Below are positions 9,020-18,116 of a stretch of 45,471 nucleotides of DNA, one piece after another. The position numbers and the translations under genes are program-made. The first letter of the stretch is position 1, and each line of letters starts with the position of its first letter. The DNA is taken from the IMG/VR virus record IMGVR_UViG_3300025656_000004, positions 1 to 45,471 of that record. The stretch is one strand, 5' to 3'. This DNA is from a virus. The notes beneath the pieces were generated by a model that was given only the letters and a program-made list of their open reading frames with translations, made no database searches and was not told the DNA's origin.

Positions 9020-9525
9020 TATGTACCTCCTACAGCTAGAAAATACATTGTAATTTCTGTATCGTCTTTTAAATTTGTGAACGTGTTAGTACCTGAGAAA
9101 CAGCTATCTGTATCATCTTTACCTATCAAAGTATAGTCAACAGTCCCTTTAAAGTAAGCAAAGTAAGGCGTAGTCGTATTCCATACACCACCTGCTGTAC
9201 CGTTGCAAGTACTCGCTGAAGTAATAGACGAATCATAGTCGCCATTTACTATGCAAACTCCGCTAGTGTTAGTAACAGAACCTTCAAAAGTCACTGTAAT
9301 ATCTGGTACAACGTTTAAATGATATACGGGTTCTGTCGTGTCGCTTGTAGGGGCGTCTGTAATTTGATATTGCCAAGTCATAATGTAATCAGGCGGATTT
9401 TCTAACGGAAATGTAAACTCATAGGTACCTGTACCTATAAAAGTGTCTGTACCGATTAAAGTGTAACCTATATCTGTCTCTGTCCTAGTGTGTTTATCGT
9501 CAACGATCTTGAATCCATACGCCAT
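9019..9525 (-). CDS. Minor tail protein, unknown role
   Basis: A protein of 168 residues. It begins MAYGFKIVDDKHTRTETDIG, resembling in style the start of the next gene's product (MPYGIALDN...), so the two may be related tip proteins. The middle contains GTGTYEFTFPLENPPDYIM, a strand pair rich in aromatic residues, followed by Ser/Thr-rich beta strands. Stop and start codons of neighbours overlap at both ends, so it is cotranslated with the gpJ-like gene. Confidence 0.5.
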   Translation of the reverse strand: MAYGFKIVDDKHTRTETDIGYTLIGTDTFIGTGTYEFTFPLENPPDYIMTWQYQITDAPTSDTTEPVYHLNVVPDITVTFEGSVTNTSGVCIVNGDYDSSITSASTCNGTAGGVWNTTTPYFAYFKGTVDYTLIGKDDTDSCFSGTNTFTNLKDDTEITMYFLAVGGT

Positions 9526-12359
9526 TAACTCAAATCTCCAATGGTGATTCTAGGTGTAGTATTTGTCGCGTCATAAATCTTTATTGTTGTACTTGTAATG
9601 TTCATTCTAGCACCAGTTGTTGCTGATGAACCTACGTTAACGTGGTACGCGGATATATTATTTACATCAATCTCATTACCTGTTATTGTACCTACAGCTA
9701 TTGAAGCTGCTGTGATTGTGTTAGCTACAATTTGAGAGTCTGATATGGCTAGGTCGTTTACAATTTCCCATGTAGTTCCATTACACCTGTAAGGTTTGTT
9801 GTTACCTGTGGTTGTTGTAGTGTCAAACAACAGTGCACCGTCTGTAGAAGAGTCACAAGTTACGTTCGCCAAAGGTTCGTAGTAAGTTTGAATACCACCA
9901 GTTGGTGCTAAACTTGTTGTAGTAGAACCTTCTGTAGATTTATTTAAACCAGATTCGCCAAAGGCGTCATAAGCTGCATAAACAAAGTAAATAGTTTCAT
10001 TACCTATTATAGCTTCCATAGTGCCTGTGTGAGTGCCATCGTCAACTTCGTTAATAATTATTAAATTATCATTACCTTTATAAACTAACTCAGTATCGCT
10101 AGTTGTAACTACTCCAGTCGCCTTTGAAGCCCAAACTTTGTAACCTGTGAAATCTGTGTCCGTTGGGGCGCTAAAGAACATATACATCGTGTTAAATGTA
10201 GCATTGACATTACCTGACGGTACAGCTGGTGCAGGGTTATTAGGGTAAGGATTTGCGCCACTAACTGATGTGCCAATCTTAGCTGAGTTTATACTTAATT
10301 GACCTCTATTTCCTCTTTGTTTAACATTAATTCTTAGTTGCCTTAACGGTGAGCCTGCATTGTCCTCTACATTTTTTTCGTATGTGTACACATACTCAGA
10401 GTCATGCACAGCTTCAGATCTAACTAATGTATTATCTACTTTTCTAATTTCAACAACATAATCTGAAAATAATAGAGGATCTTGAAGCGTAGCGTTAAAA
10501 TCGCTCCAGTTAAACTTTGCGTCTCTACCTGTAAACTCATTCGCAACCGTTGTTGAAGCGTCCACAACGACTAAATTGGTGACGTCAGGCATAACAGGTG
10601 AACCTGTAACCACTACAACTGCAGAAGTTACATAGGCCGACGTAGAACCGATAACATTCTCTGCTTTAACTCTAACTCGATAGTTACCAGGTACTAAGTC
10701 TGTCACTGTCATAAATAACCTATCTAATGAACCTGCTGATGTGTATACAGTCGCCCCAGGGCTTAAGTATTCAACTGTGTATTTAGTAACGAAAGAGTCC
10801 GTTGAAGCCGACCAAGATACATCTAAAGCAGCTGTAGGTAACGATAAGTTCTCTGTTACAACTAAAGACAGTGGCGGACCTACAAAATACGGATTAGGTA
10901 AATTAGTATCTGAATATGAAGGCGCTGTAGGTTTAGTCGACCAAGGGTATATATTATCTTGGTGCTCTAAACAAGTTAAATTAACCGTTCCGTCTAGATT
11001 TAAAGTTAAATTCATAACCCTAAAAGGTTTATTAGCCCAACCTGGTGTCGGGTGCGTCACTTCAATAACGTCACCGACCTGTACTTGAATAGCTTCAGAA
11101 GACGCTCTAAAAGAGCACCTCAAAGCTTCTCTAGATTTACGAGCAAATAACTCTGCAATATCTTTGGCTTGATAGTAATTAGTAATCGTATTTAAACTAA
11201 CTCGTTTTTCTAACTTAAAACCTTGATCTTCAGCTAACCAATCTGTGTATAAAGAACTAGACTCTTCTGGAAATTCAACTGTATCTAATTGCCAGTTTGT
11301 ATCAGGGTTTGGGAATGTTGCTACAACTTTGTTATACCTGTCTCGTTTAGACATGCCGTTAATAGTTATACCACCAATGATTTGGTCTAAGCCAAACTCT
11401 AAGTTTGACGCGGCTTCAGTTGTAGTCTGTAAATCCTCAACGATTAATTTATATTGACCATCAACCCAAGGTAATAAACCTCGCATACCTGATAGTAACG
11501 TTTTAACGTTGTCAATTAACTTTGCATTCGTATCTAAGTTAGCGTTACACCAAAACCTAGGTATTGTGCCTCCAGGTATTGTATTACCTGTTGTATCGTC
11601 ACATTTAGCGGCTGCATCTTGCCAAGACTGGTAATTAGAGTCAAACGCAGTTGTTGGTAAACCCTTACCAAATCTATCATTACGAAGATAGTCTAACAAA
11701 CAGTAAGACGGGTTTTGTGACCAAGTCCAAGTCGACGGTGTACTCTCTCTATGAGGGCCTGACCCGCCTTTAGTCGAGTCTAACTCAGGTTGGTAAACCT
11801 TACGACCTTTAACGATAGCCGTAATTGTAGGTAAAGAAGAGTAAACATCTTTATTCCACTTTAATTTGCATGCCAGATAAGTTACTCCGTTTAAGGTATG
11901 AGTTGATCCCCAACTAGGTGCTTCACTCAATAGCGAATCTGACGTTTGGGTCGTCGTGCCTGTATACTTATTAATCCATAAGTTACTAGCAAACAAAGTT
12001 GTTATAGCGCCACTAGCGTTCATAGCTAACTCATCATCGATGTAAACTTCTTGTATAGAGTCAACTTCTCCTTCACATAAAACTAACGCTATATATAAGA
12101 ACTCGTGTGTTCCTCCAGTTGACGTCTCAACAAAAGCTCTAGTGCCACCTATTTTTCTTGTCCCATAAATCACAGGTATTTGAGCTATATTACTAGATTT
12201 ATTAACTAACGTTCCGCCGTACTGACTCTCTAAATCTGGAATATCTGGTGCAAACCAAGATACGATATCTTCTAGTACGTCTCCAATACCTTCAAATACA
12301 TCACCAATTGCGTCACCAACGTCTTCAAATATATCACCAATAAAACTAAAAAATCCCAT
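9525..12359 (-). CDS. gpJ-like central tail tip (host specificity) protein
   Basis: A protein of 944 residues, the tail hub and central fibre homologue of lambda gpJ. The N-terminus has an amphipathic repeat (IGDIFEDVGDAIGDVFEGIG), then the hub pattern NKSSNIAQIPVIYGTRKIGGTRAFVET with FLYIALVLCEGEVDSIQEVYIDD at about 55-115. Residues 500-595 and about 600-790 hold fibronectin III-like domains (ALDVSWSAS, GNYRVRVKAEN). The C-terminal 100 residues have the AISDSQIVANTITAASIAVGTITG stretch of gpJ-type C-terminal straight fibres in shortened form. It contacts the host surface and closes the tail tube. Confidence 0.85.
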   Translation of the reverse strand: MGFFSFIGDIFEDVGDAIGDVFEGIGDVLEDIVSWFAPDIPDLESQYGGTLVNKSSNIAQIPVIYGTRKIGGTRAFVETSTGGTHEFLYIALVLCEGEVDSIQEVYIDDELAMNASGAITTLFASNLWINKYTGTTTQTSDSLLSEAPSWGSTHTLNGVTYLACKLKWNKDVYSSLPTITAIVKGRKVYQPELDSTKGGSGPHRESTPSTWTWSQNPSYCLLDYLRNDRFGKGLPTTAFDSNYQSWQDAAAKCDDTTGNTIPGGTIPRFWCNANLDTNAKLIDNVKTLLSGMRGLLPWVDGQYKLIVEDLQTTTEAASNLEFGLDQIIGGITINGMSKRDRYNKVVATFPNPDTNWQLDTVEFPEESSSLYTDWLAEDQGFKLEKRVSLNTITNYYQAKDIAELFARKSREALRCSFRASSEAIQVQVGDVIEVTHPTPGWANKPFRVMNLTLNLDGTVNLTCLEHQDNIYPWSTKPTAPSYSDTNLPNPYFVGPPLSLVVTENLSLPTAALDVSWSASTDSFVTKYTVEYLSPGATVYTSAGSLDRLFMTVTDLVPGNYRVRVKAENVIGSTSAYVTSAVVVVTGSPVMPDVTNLVVVDASTTVANEFTGRDAKFNWSDFNATLQDPLLFSDYVVEIRKVDNTLVRSEAVHDSEYVYTYEKNVEDNAGSPLRQLRINVKQRGNRGQLSINSAKIGTSVSGANPYPNNPAPAVPSGNVNATFNTMYMFFSAPTDTDFTGYKVWASKATGVVTTSDTELVYKGNDNLIIINEVDDGTHTGTMEAIIGNETIYFVYAAYDAFGESGLNKSTEGSTTTSLAPTGGIQTYYEPLANVTCDSSTDGALLFDTTTTTGNNKPYRCNGTTWEIVNDLAISDSQIVANTITAASIAVGTITGNEIDVNNISAYHVNVGSSATTGARMNITSTTIKIYDATNTTPRITIGDLS

Positions 12360-12922
12360 TATTCACGACCCCATTTAATGTCTTTAACCGTTGAACTAGC
12401 AAACTCAAATCCATCGTCGCTAGGAAAATACCTGTGTTGATCATTATTATTAGTCCTTCGCCCTGCAACTCTTTCAAAGTCAGCCCAATGACTTGATACG
12501 CTAACTTGTACTACAGATCTATTATCTGATTCACTTAAAGCGTATGTAGATATATTACCCGAGTAAATCGGAAATCCGCCGATTAACGCTCCGTTATCAT
12601 CTATATACACTCTACTAATAACGACAGGTTGACCTATTTGGTTTGCACCCAAAAACATTGTTAAAAATGCTTGATTAACTGCTGACAATGTGATAGAAAT
12701 CTCGCCTACTCTGACGTCAGAAGATTCACTAGGAGATCCTATACCTAGTAAATTACCTGATGGTGAGTAATTCTGTGTGTTATACGTAATTGATTGAGAT
12801 AGATCAGACAAGTAATATGTATTTGTTGCTGATCCATTTGTAAACGTTATGTCTACTATGTGACCAGATTTAAATCTGTCCTTAGATAACTCAGCGACTA
12901 TGGATGCGGGTATATTTCTCAT
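12359..12922 (-). CDS. DUF2163-like distal tail protein
   Basis: A protein of 187 residues. VDITFTNGSATNTYYLSDLSQSI, SDVRVGEISITLSAVNQAF and HRYFPSDDGFEFASSTVKDIKWG match the pattern of phage tail hub proteins (DUF2163/BR0599-like) that lie just before gpJ. It likely builds the ring between distal tail protein and tip. Overlaps with both neighbours (ATGA or one base) show tight coupling. Confidence 0.7.
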   Translation of the reverse strand: MRNIPASIVAELSKDRFKSGHIVDITFTNGSATNTYYLSDLSQSITYNTQNYSPSGNLLGIGSPSESSDVRVGEISITLSAVNQAFLTMFLGANQIGQPVVISRVYIDDNGALIGGFPIYSGNISTYALSESDNRSVVQVSVSSHWADFERVAGRRTNNNDQHRYFPSDDGFEFASSTVKDIKWGRE

Positions 12923-13509
12923 AGTACCTCTACAATATCCACTTCGTATCTAAATAAACCCTCTGTGCCTACTGGAAACTCTTGCTGATCTGAATTCAAA
13001 CTAGCCGTAAAAGGTACATCGTTATACGTTAGCGTAGACGTACCCGTTACACTTTCTACTAATGGAGGTTCAATAGTCATGACATTTGTAGTATTTACCC
13101 AACCAACTATCATGTATACTTTACTATGGTTGGAAAACTTAACGAAGTCGCCTGCTGCTAAATCACCTGAGCCGCCTGTACATGTTATAGAACTAATTCC
13201 GCTTGCATACGTGCCATCTGCTTTCCAACTACCACTTGCTGAGCTTTGTGACGTACTAAGTATAGGTAACTTAACTGTGAATTTACCATATGACCCTCTC
13301 AATTGCATTATAGTCGTCATAATCGGTACAAACTCTGATCTAGTCATAGGTGGGTAAGACAGTGTCATACTCCACTTCTGCGAACCTAGTTGTCTTACTT
13401 GTACTCTACCACTTAGCGACTCAGATTTAACTGTGGGTATGTTCGTCTTAATATTTATAGAGTTAAATTCAGGATTAGATGGTTGTTGAGGCCATGTTAA
13501 TGTTGTCAT
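12919..13509 (-). CDS. Distal tail protein-like
   Basis: A protein of 196 residues. It starts TLTWPQQPSNPEFNSINIKT and continues QVRQLGSQKWSMTLSYPPM, the pattern of distal tail proteins that follow the tape measure gene. An internal beta domain (about 85-155) includes GDFVKFSNHSKVYMIVG, as seen in Dit-like hub insertions. It likely sits as the ring at the tail end that receives the gpJ hub. Function is assigned by pattern and position. Confidence 0.65.
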   Translation of the reverse strand: MTTLTWPQQPSNPEFNSINIKTNIPTVKSESLSGRVQVRQLGSQKWSMTLSYPPMTRSEFVPIMTTIMQLRGSYGKFTVKLPILSTSQSSASGSWKADGTYASGISSITCTGGSGDLAAGDFVKFSNHSKVYMIVGWVNTTNVMTIEPPLVESVTGTSTLTYNDVPFTASLNSDQQEFPVGTEGLFRYEVDIVEVL

Positions 13510-15866
13510 GATGTAACCCCTGTTCTGCCTCTATCATTCATAGCTTGATTAACCATGTTTACTATCATACCGCGTCTTTGTTGTAACAACTGGTCAAATC
13601 CTCTAGAGTCATTTGCATTAATGTTAAAAGAAACATTTACTGTGTCTCCACCGCCACCTAATTTATCATTAGGTATAACCGTTCCAGCGCCCTTAGGGAC
13701 GAATATTTCAGGTCCTGCTTCACCTACAAGTGTAGGACCAGATATTGGTCCACCTTTTTCAGCCATAGGGAGTGAAAGTGCTTTAGCTAAACCAACTGTC
13801 GAAGAAATACCTGTCATTGCTGGCGCTGCGTTAGCTCCAAATGACGCTAATGAAGCCATAGCTGCTGCTGGTGCCCAAGCCGCTGCACTAGCCGCTGCGC
13901 CTGCTACTCCTGCTGCTGTAGTAGCTGCAACAGTCGCTGTACCTAGTATTTGTTGTTTAGCGTAGTTCATAGCCATTTGAACACCTATTTGAACTAAGTT
14001 AGATATAACCTCGTGGATAATAGCTCTACCAACAGCTTTAATTGAATCTTTAAACGAATTCATTTGTAAGATTGAACTTGCAACTGCGTCACCTACGCCT
14101 TTAGAGAATGTGCCGCCTGGTCCAAATATTTCTGCAACTTGTTCACCTATTCTTTGCATAGGCGTTCCAAACTGCTCTGCCATTTCGGCCCATTTATCTC
14201 CAAATGCCACACCATATTCAGTGATTTCACCAATCTTAAGTTTAAACTCATCAGCCTTTTCGATTAACTTCATCATTGAAGCGAAAGCTTGTTCTGAAGC
14301 TCCGCCCATAGGTCCTATAACTAATCCATCACCGAATAAACTAGCACTGTCTATGTTCGCTTTCTCTTTTATCTGATCGAATTCGTCTTTAATCTTTTGT
14401 AGATCTGACTGGAACGTAGGACTAGGTTTTAATTTCTTAAGTTTTCCGTCTAGTCTTGCAACAGCTTGAAATTGATCGTTCCAAAGATGTAAGTACGTAT
14501 CATGATCTCTTTCTGCATTAGACGTTCTTAGCTCATCCGCTGTCATAGTCTTACGAGCGTTTGCGACCCAATCTGATGCGTTTTTAGTTAACTTTGAATT
14601 TTGCTCATCTATTAAACCTAAAGATTTATATAGTTGACCATTAGCCGCCATTAACGTAGATTTAAACCCTACATACTTACTATCATCAAAACCTAAAGCA
14701 GCGCTAGTAACACCAGGTAACTGAGATAAAAAGTCTAGCATACTCATCTTAAGTTTATTGATGTGTAGTTCTAGTTTAGTGAATAACTCTTTTGACGCCG
14801 TACCTATTCGACCAAAAGCAACATGGATTAACTTTATTACTTCCCAAAACTTCTCTTTTAATCCGTCTAAAACACCGTCAGAATTCTCTTTTAAACCTTT
14901 CCAGAATTTCTCTAGGTTAGAACCTTTCCAAGCAAATTTAACTAATCTTTCAAACTCATTGACTAATGGTGTAATCTTACGCATGGCCGAAGCTATGCCT
15001 TCCATAGCATCTGCAACTAATCTCATAAACCCAGCGTCAGCTATAGTTACTTTAAGGTCAAACCAAGCATTTTTTAATCTGTCTACAGCTGCTAAAGGTT
15101 GCGTAGCTGCACTTGCCATAGCAGGTCCAAATTCCTTCTCAATTTGGTCTGTGAACTTAGGCATGAAGTCTTCAGCGATGATACTACCGGTCTTGAGCAT
15201 CTTCTCAAACTCGTCGTCTGTCTTGCCAATTGCTCTTGCTGCGATCTGCATGGCACCTGGGAATCTTTCACCCATCTGCCTACGTAATTCCTCAGACGAT
15301 ACTTTACCTTTTGAAATCATCTGTGTCAATGCGAACATGATCAATCTAAGGTCTTCACCATCAAGACCTAAAACACGAGCCGCTCCTGACACAGCTCTAA
15401 ACGTTCGTCTTAATTCAGAACCTTTGAGAGATGTATTTTTAGCTGCTGCAGCTAGTTTTTGAAAGGATTCGACTGAACCTTCAAATGATATACCCAACTC
15501 TTGGGCATTTGCTTTTAACCATTTGATAGTGTCAGCCGCGTTTTTGGCGCTATCTGTTACAACGGAGAGTGAATTTCTCCACGCCTCCATTTTTGCACCT
15601 GTCTCAAAGATCGACATTGTCGACGCTGCTATAGCGGCTACTGCTGCTACAGATCCTCTGAGACCACTCATCGCGCTAGCGAGTTTACGAGTGTTACCAG
15701 CAGTTTGTTCAATAGCTTTAGAACTATTATCCATAGTTCGCTTAATTAGCGAACCTGAACGTTTAGCTTCTGTACCTACTCCACCAAATGCTGATCGTAT
15801 TTTGGTTAAACCCTTTAACGCTTGTCTGGGGTTTAAGCTTACTCCAATATTGAATTTACTTGGCAC
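13506..15866 (-). CDS. Tape measure protein
   Basis: A protein of 786 residues with a GTG start after RBS AGAGGAAGAAAA. The N-terminal 300 residues match the tape measure N-terminal domain (LGISFEGSVESFQKLAAAAKNTSLKG, KGKVSSEELRRQMGERFPGAMQIAARAIG). A coiled-coil-rich middle follows, then an Ala/Gly-rich hydrophobic segment (about 625-705) and the closing GEAGPEIFVPKGAGTVIP. It sets tail length and is ejected with the DNA. At about 1.5 Å per residue this predicts a tail near 115-120 nm (inference). The start lies inside the GT frameshift extension. Confidence 0.9.
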   Translation of the reverse strand: MPSKFNIGVSLNPRQALKGLTKIRSAFGGVGTEAKRSGSLIKRTMDNSSKAIEQTAGNTRKLASAMSGLRGSVAAVAAIAASTMSIFETGAKMEAWRNSLSVVTDSAKNAADTIKWLKANAQELGISFEGSVESFQKLAAAAKNTSLKGSELRRTFRAVSGAARVLGLDGEDLRLIMFALTQMISKGKVSSEELRRQMGERFPGAMQIAARAIGKTDDEFEKMLKTGSIIAEDFMPKFTDQIEKEFGPAMASAATQPLAAVDRLKNAWFDLKVTIADAGFMRLVADAMEGIASAMRKITPLVNEFERLVKFAWKGSNLEKFWKGLKENSDGVLDGLKEKFWEVIKLIHVAFGRIGTASKELFTKLELHINKLKMSMLDFLSQLPGVTSAALGFDDSKYVGFKSTLMAANGQLYKSLGLIDEQNSKLTKNASDWVANARKTMTADELRTSNAERDHDTYLHLWNDQFQAVARLDGKLKKLKPSPTFQSDLQKIKDEFDQIKEKANIDSASLFGDGLVIGPMGGASEQAFASMMKLIEKADEFKLKIGEITEYGVAFGDKWAEMAEQFGTPMQRIGEQVAEIFGPGGTFSKGVGDAVASSILQMNSFKDSIKAVGRAIIHEVISNLVQIGVQMAMNYAKQQILGTATVAATTAAGVAGAAASAAAWAPAAAMASLASFGANAAPAMTGISSTVGLAKALSLPMAEKGGPISGPTLVGEAGPEIFVPKGAGTVIPNDKLGGGGDTVNVSFNINANDSRGFDQLLQQRRGMIVNMVNQAMNDRGRTGVTS

Positions 15867-16340
15867 CCTTTTCTTCCTCTTGTCGTAACGTTAAATATGC
15901 TATCCACTCATTGAATTCATCAACAGTAAATTTCTCTACTTCAGTTATTGACCTTTGTAACCGATCCGCAAGACCTACGACAGAACGTCTATATGGATCG
16001 GCTCTTAGTTTCCCAAATGATCATCTACTGATGTGGATTGCGTAATATTACTTACTACGTCAGCCAAAACAAACGGGTCAACCTGGTTAAGAATGGTTTG
16101 CTTATCACCTAAGTTAAAGATTTTATTTCCGTCTGCATCTAACGCTTTCATAATCAAAGTGTATGCTAACATATCCATATCATCGTTCTTAGACATGCTA
16201 TATAACTTCTTTTGCTCTGCGAGCGTAAACGGTTTAACAAAAATCTTTAAAGGGCCTTCATCGTCGCCCCATTCTTTAACTTCAATGGTCTTCACTTCCT
16301 GATCTGAGAAGTGAGCCTTCATGTTATCAATAACTGACAT
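15856..16340 (-). CDS. Tail assembly chaperone GT, made by -1 frameshift
   Basis: Predicted product of about 161 residues. The G frame is read to G GGA AAC at 16014-16008, then the ribosome slips back one base and reads 50 further codons (LRADPYRRSVVGLADRL ... VDEFNEWIAYLTLRQEEEK) to TAA at 15858-15856. In the zero frame a stop follows the slippery site at once. The extension has the typical T-domain look, with a 'hx(F/W)xxWIAYL' helix and a charged tail. As in lambda, GT should wrap the tape measure protein and recruit tail tube subunits. Only the frame shift joins the two parts. Confidence 0.85.
16005..16340 (-). CDS. Tail assembly chaperone G
   Basis: A protein of 111 residues between the tail tube gene and the tape measure gene, the classic position of the G chaperone. 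It includes EVKEWGDDEGPLKIFVKPFTLAEQKKLY, common to G-type chaperones, and ends HLGN just after the slippery heptamer. It binds the tape measure protein during tail assembly. The RBS (GGAG) is part of a possible hairpin at 16350-16393. Confidence 0.85.
   Translation of the reverse strand: MSVIDNMKAHFSDQEVKTIEVKEWGDDEGPLKIFVKPFTLAEQKKLYSMSKNDDMDMLAYTLIMKALDADGNKIFNLGDKQTILNQVDPFVLADVVSNITQSTSVDDHLGN
16008..16014 (-). promoter_or_regulatory. Programmed -1 frameshift site GGGAAAC
   Basis: The heptamer G GGA AAC is placed in the zero frame as X XXY YYZ and is followed directly by TAA. It differs in only the last base from the lambda G/GT site (GGGAAAG). The -1 frame stays open for 50 codons with T-domain-like content. 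Confidence 0.85.
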
Positions 16341-16349
16341 AGTAAATCT

Positions 16350-16393
16350 CCGAGTTTAACCCGAGTATAAATTGCTGCAGAAATCGAACTCGG
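16350..16393 (-). promoter_or_regulatory. Hairpin before chaperone G
   Basis: On the minus strand CCGAGTT (16393-16387) pairs perfectly with AACTCGG (16356-16350), and its first six bases could instead pair with ACTCGG (16366-16361). The second arm runs into the G start's RBS. The element lies in the 90-base gap after the highly expressed tail tube gene and could limit chaperone translation or be an RNA processing site. There is no U-run, so it is not a terminator. Confidence 0.45.
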
Positions 16394-16430
16394 AATCGAC
16401 TTTCAGGTAAACCTTATCTACAGCAAACTG

Positions 16431-16838
16431 TTAATTAGTATTTGACTCAGTTAAAGCGCCTGTACCTTGGAAAGTGAAGCTTGCTTCAACCATTCCGTCT
16501 ACAGATGCTGTAAATGATGCACCAGTAATGACTACTGATCCTTCAAATGCTGGGTCAGTTGAACCTACATCACCTGCAGGCCATAACTTAATTTCAGCCG
16601 TGGCACCAACGACAAATATATCTTGACCTGTATCTGTTTCATCGTACCAACAGTCGCAAGAACCTGACCAACTGGTCAAACCTGGTTTGTATGTACGAGC
16701 TGAACTTCCGCCCATTGCTGTATCTTCGATTGTATCCGCTGTAGTCTCAATAGACCACGTTCTTAACTCTGCTACTGCTGTAGTAGCAGATGAAGCGCCG
16801 ACCTTTAATGAGCCAGCTGTTCCAATATGATTAGACAT
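16431..16838 (-). CDS. Major tail (tube) protein
   Basis: A protein of 135 residues. The start GTAGSLKVGASSATTAVAEL, the WSIE-x-TADTIEDTAMG strand and GSCDCWYDETDTGQ are characteristic of siphophage tail tube proteins of the phage_tail_2 type. It polymerises into hexameric rings round the tape measure. It starts eight bases before the end of the small upstream gene and is followed by a structured 90-base gap. Confidence 0.85.
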   Translation of the reverse strand: MSNHIGTAGSLKVGASSATTAVAELRTWSIETTADTIEDTAMGGSSARTYKPGLTSWSGSCDCWYDETDTGQDIFVVGATAEIKLWPAGDVGSTDPAFEGSVVITGASFTASVDGMVEASFTFQGTGALTESNTN

Positions 16839-17016
16839 CTTTAATTACCTCTTCTTCAATTTCAATTTTAGACTCAAGGGAAACCTCTATTGACTCCTCC
16901 ACCGGAGATACTTCAACTTCTTCCCAACCTTTGTTTAAAAACGATGGTAAACTATCGATAGTTACTTCGATAGGTCCAACGTTATTTTTACTTATTTTAA
17001 CTCGTAAAGCACTCAT
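16831..17016 (-). CDS. Small acidic protein before the tail tube gene
   Basis: A protein of 61 residues. The start at ATG 17016 is chosen because it overlaps the upstream stop as ATGA and has the RBS AAAGAGGAGTCACT; a longer frame exists but lacks these. The sequence MSALRVKISKNNVGPIEVTI ends in a strongly acidic tail (ESKIEIEEEVIKDV). No domain is recognised; it may be a small neck or tube accessory protein. Confidence 0.6.
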   Translation of the reverse strand: MSALRVKISKNNVGPIEVTIDSLPSFLNKGWEEVEVSPVEESIEVSLESKIEIEEEVIKDV

Positions 17017-17399
17017 AGTGACTCCTCTTTCCAAAAAGGAATCGATACATTTGTTTGAAACCACCCATTAGACTGTCCTAATCTATTTACAGTTATTTCT
17101 CTGCATCTAATTCCACTAAACTCTTTGTTACGCCAAGTTTTTGTAGTTAAATCTATCAGTTCATTGGACCTCTTTGAACCTTTAAATTCAGGTACAAAAA
17201 TTTGGATTATAATAACTCCAACTTTTCTCATCTTACCCATAGACACGAATTGCTCTTCGCCTGGTACAATAGCTATTCTAACCCATTCTGTGTCATCAGA
17301 AGGATTAAAATCTATATTATCCCAAGCAATGTCAGTTGTATTACCCCAAATCGTCTTAAATCTGGATTCAATTGCTATTCTATCTGTGTCATAACCCAT
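17013..17399 (-). CDS. Tail terminator-like protein
   Basis: A protein of 128 residues. RIAIESRFKTIWGNT at the N-terminus, DTEWVRIAIVPGEEQFVSMG and WFQTNVSIPFW at the end follow the pattern of gpU/DUF4128-type tail terminators. This protein would cap the tail tube and join it to the neck. The gene lies between the gp10-like protein and the tail tube gene, the usual place. Confidence 0.65.
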   Translation of the reverse strand: MGYDTDRIAIESRFKTIWGNTTDIAWDNIDFNPSDDTEWVRIAIVPGEEQFVSMGKMRKVGVIIIQIFVPEFKGSKRSNELIDLTTKTWRNKEFSGIRCREITVNRLGQSNGWFQTNVSIPFWKEESL

Positions 17400-17757
17400 A
17401 CTTAGAATGCACCTCTGCTATAGCTAAATCAACCCAACCTGCTGGTGCTTGCGCTGACCAGCCATCATTCAAAGCAGGTAAATACTTAACGTTATTAGTT
17501 AAATGCATAACCTCTGCTTTTTTAGTTAATAATCTAACGATCATCTTACTCGGTACGTTAGTTTTACTACCTCTAACACTGTTATATGCTCTACCACGTG
17601 TTAAACTCCAATTCATGGACGAAAAACCTGTGTCCACTGGGTTTCTAGTATGTAACTTATCTTGTAGCTCAGTCATTACATCATTCATGTAACCTATTAA
17701 ATCGTCTTCTAAGTCCTTACCTAGTTGAGCTTCAGATTTTGAGATTCGTACTCTCAC
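17389..17757 (-). CDS. HK97 gp10-like neck / tail completion protein
   Basis: A protein of 122 residues. GTG 17757 is the preferred start: it overlaps the upstream stop (GTGA) and follows GTGAGGAACAC, while an ATG 24 bases upstream has no RBS. The pattern RNPVDTGFSSMNWSLTRGRA and VMHLTNNVKYLPALNDGWS-x-QAPAGWVD is that of phage HK97 gp10-like proteins, which complete the head-tail joint. Confidence 0.7.
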   Translation of the reverse strand: MRVRISKSEAQLGKDLEDDLIGYMNDVMTELQDKLHTRNPVDTGFSSMNWSLTRGRAYNSVRGSKTNVPSKMIVRLLTKKAEVMHLTNNVKYLPALNDGWSAQAPAGWVDLAIAEVHSKYGL

Positions 17758-18116
17758 GTGTTCCTCACTTGGATAATCCAAATAGAGTTAACAGGATCTT
17801 GCTCAATATTTATGATTTTATACGTCACATTATCTATGCTGACAGAGTCTGATGTTGAAAAACTACTTGTTATATCTGACTGTTTGATAATGACTTTACT
17901 ATCTGTTGCCAATAGGTTCTCAGATAGCTCAGAATCGCTGTATGACGTAACTATAGCTTTATCTATAGTAATATCTACTGACGATGATTCGAAAGAACCT
18001 AATAGCGTATCATATTCACCTGTTACTAATCTACTAATGACAACTTGTTTAGGAATATCACCTAAAGCTGTAAAAGCTGATGCTATTGAAGACGCTATTG
18101 TCGTTGATAGACTCAT
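17754..18116 (-). CDS. Head-tail stopper-like connector
   Basis: A protein of 120 residues, helix at the N-terminus (ASSIASAFTALGDIPKQVVI), then a beta barrel with TYKIINIEQDPVNSIWIIQV at the end. Layout and position between the DnaT-like adaptor and gp10-like protein fit a stopper protein that holds DNA in the filled head. Assigned by position and fold impression only. Confidence 0.6.
   Translation of the reverse strand: MSLSTTIASSIASAFTALGDIPKQVVISRLVTGEYDTLLGSFESSSVDITIDKAIVTSYSDSELSENLLATDSKVIIKQSDITSSFSTSDSVSIDNVTYKIINIEQDPVNSIWIIQVRNT

Noticed and set aside
14758-15462. 234-residue plus-strand frame inside the tape measure gene
   Set aside because: Antisense shadow of a well-supported gene, Asn/Ser/Pro-rich with no domain and no RBS.
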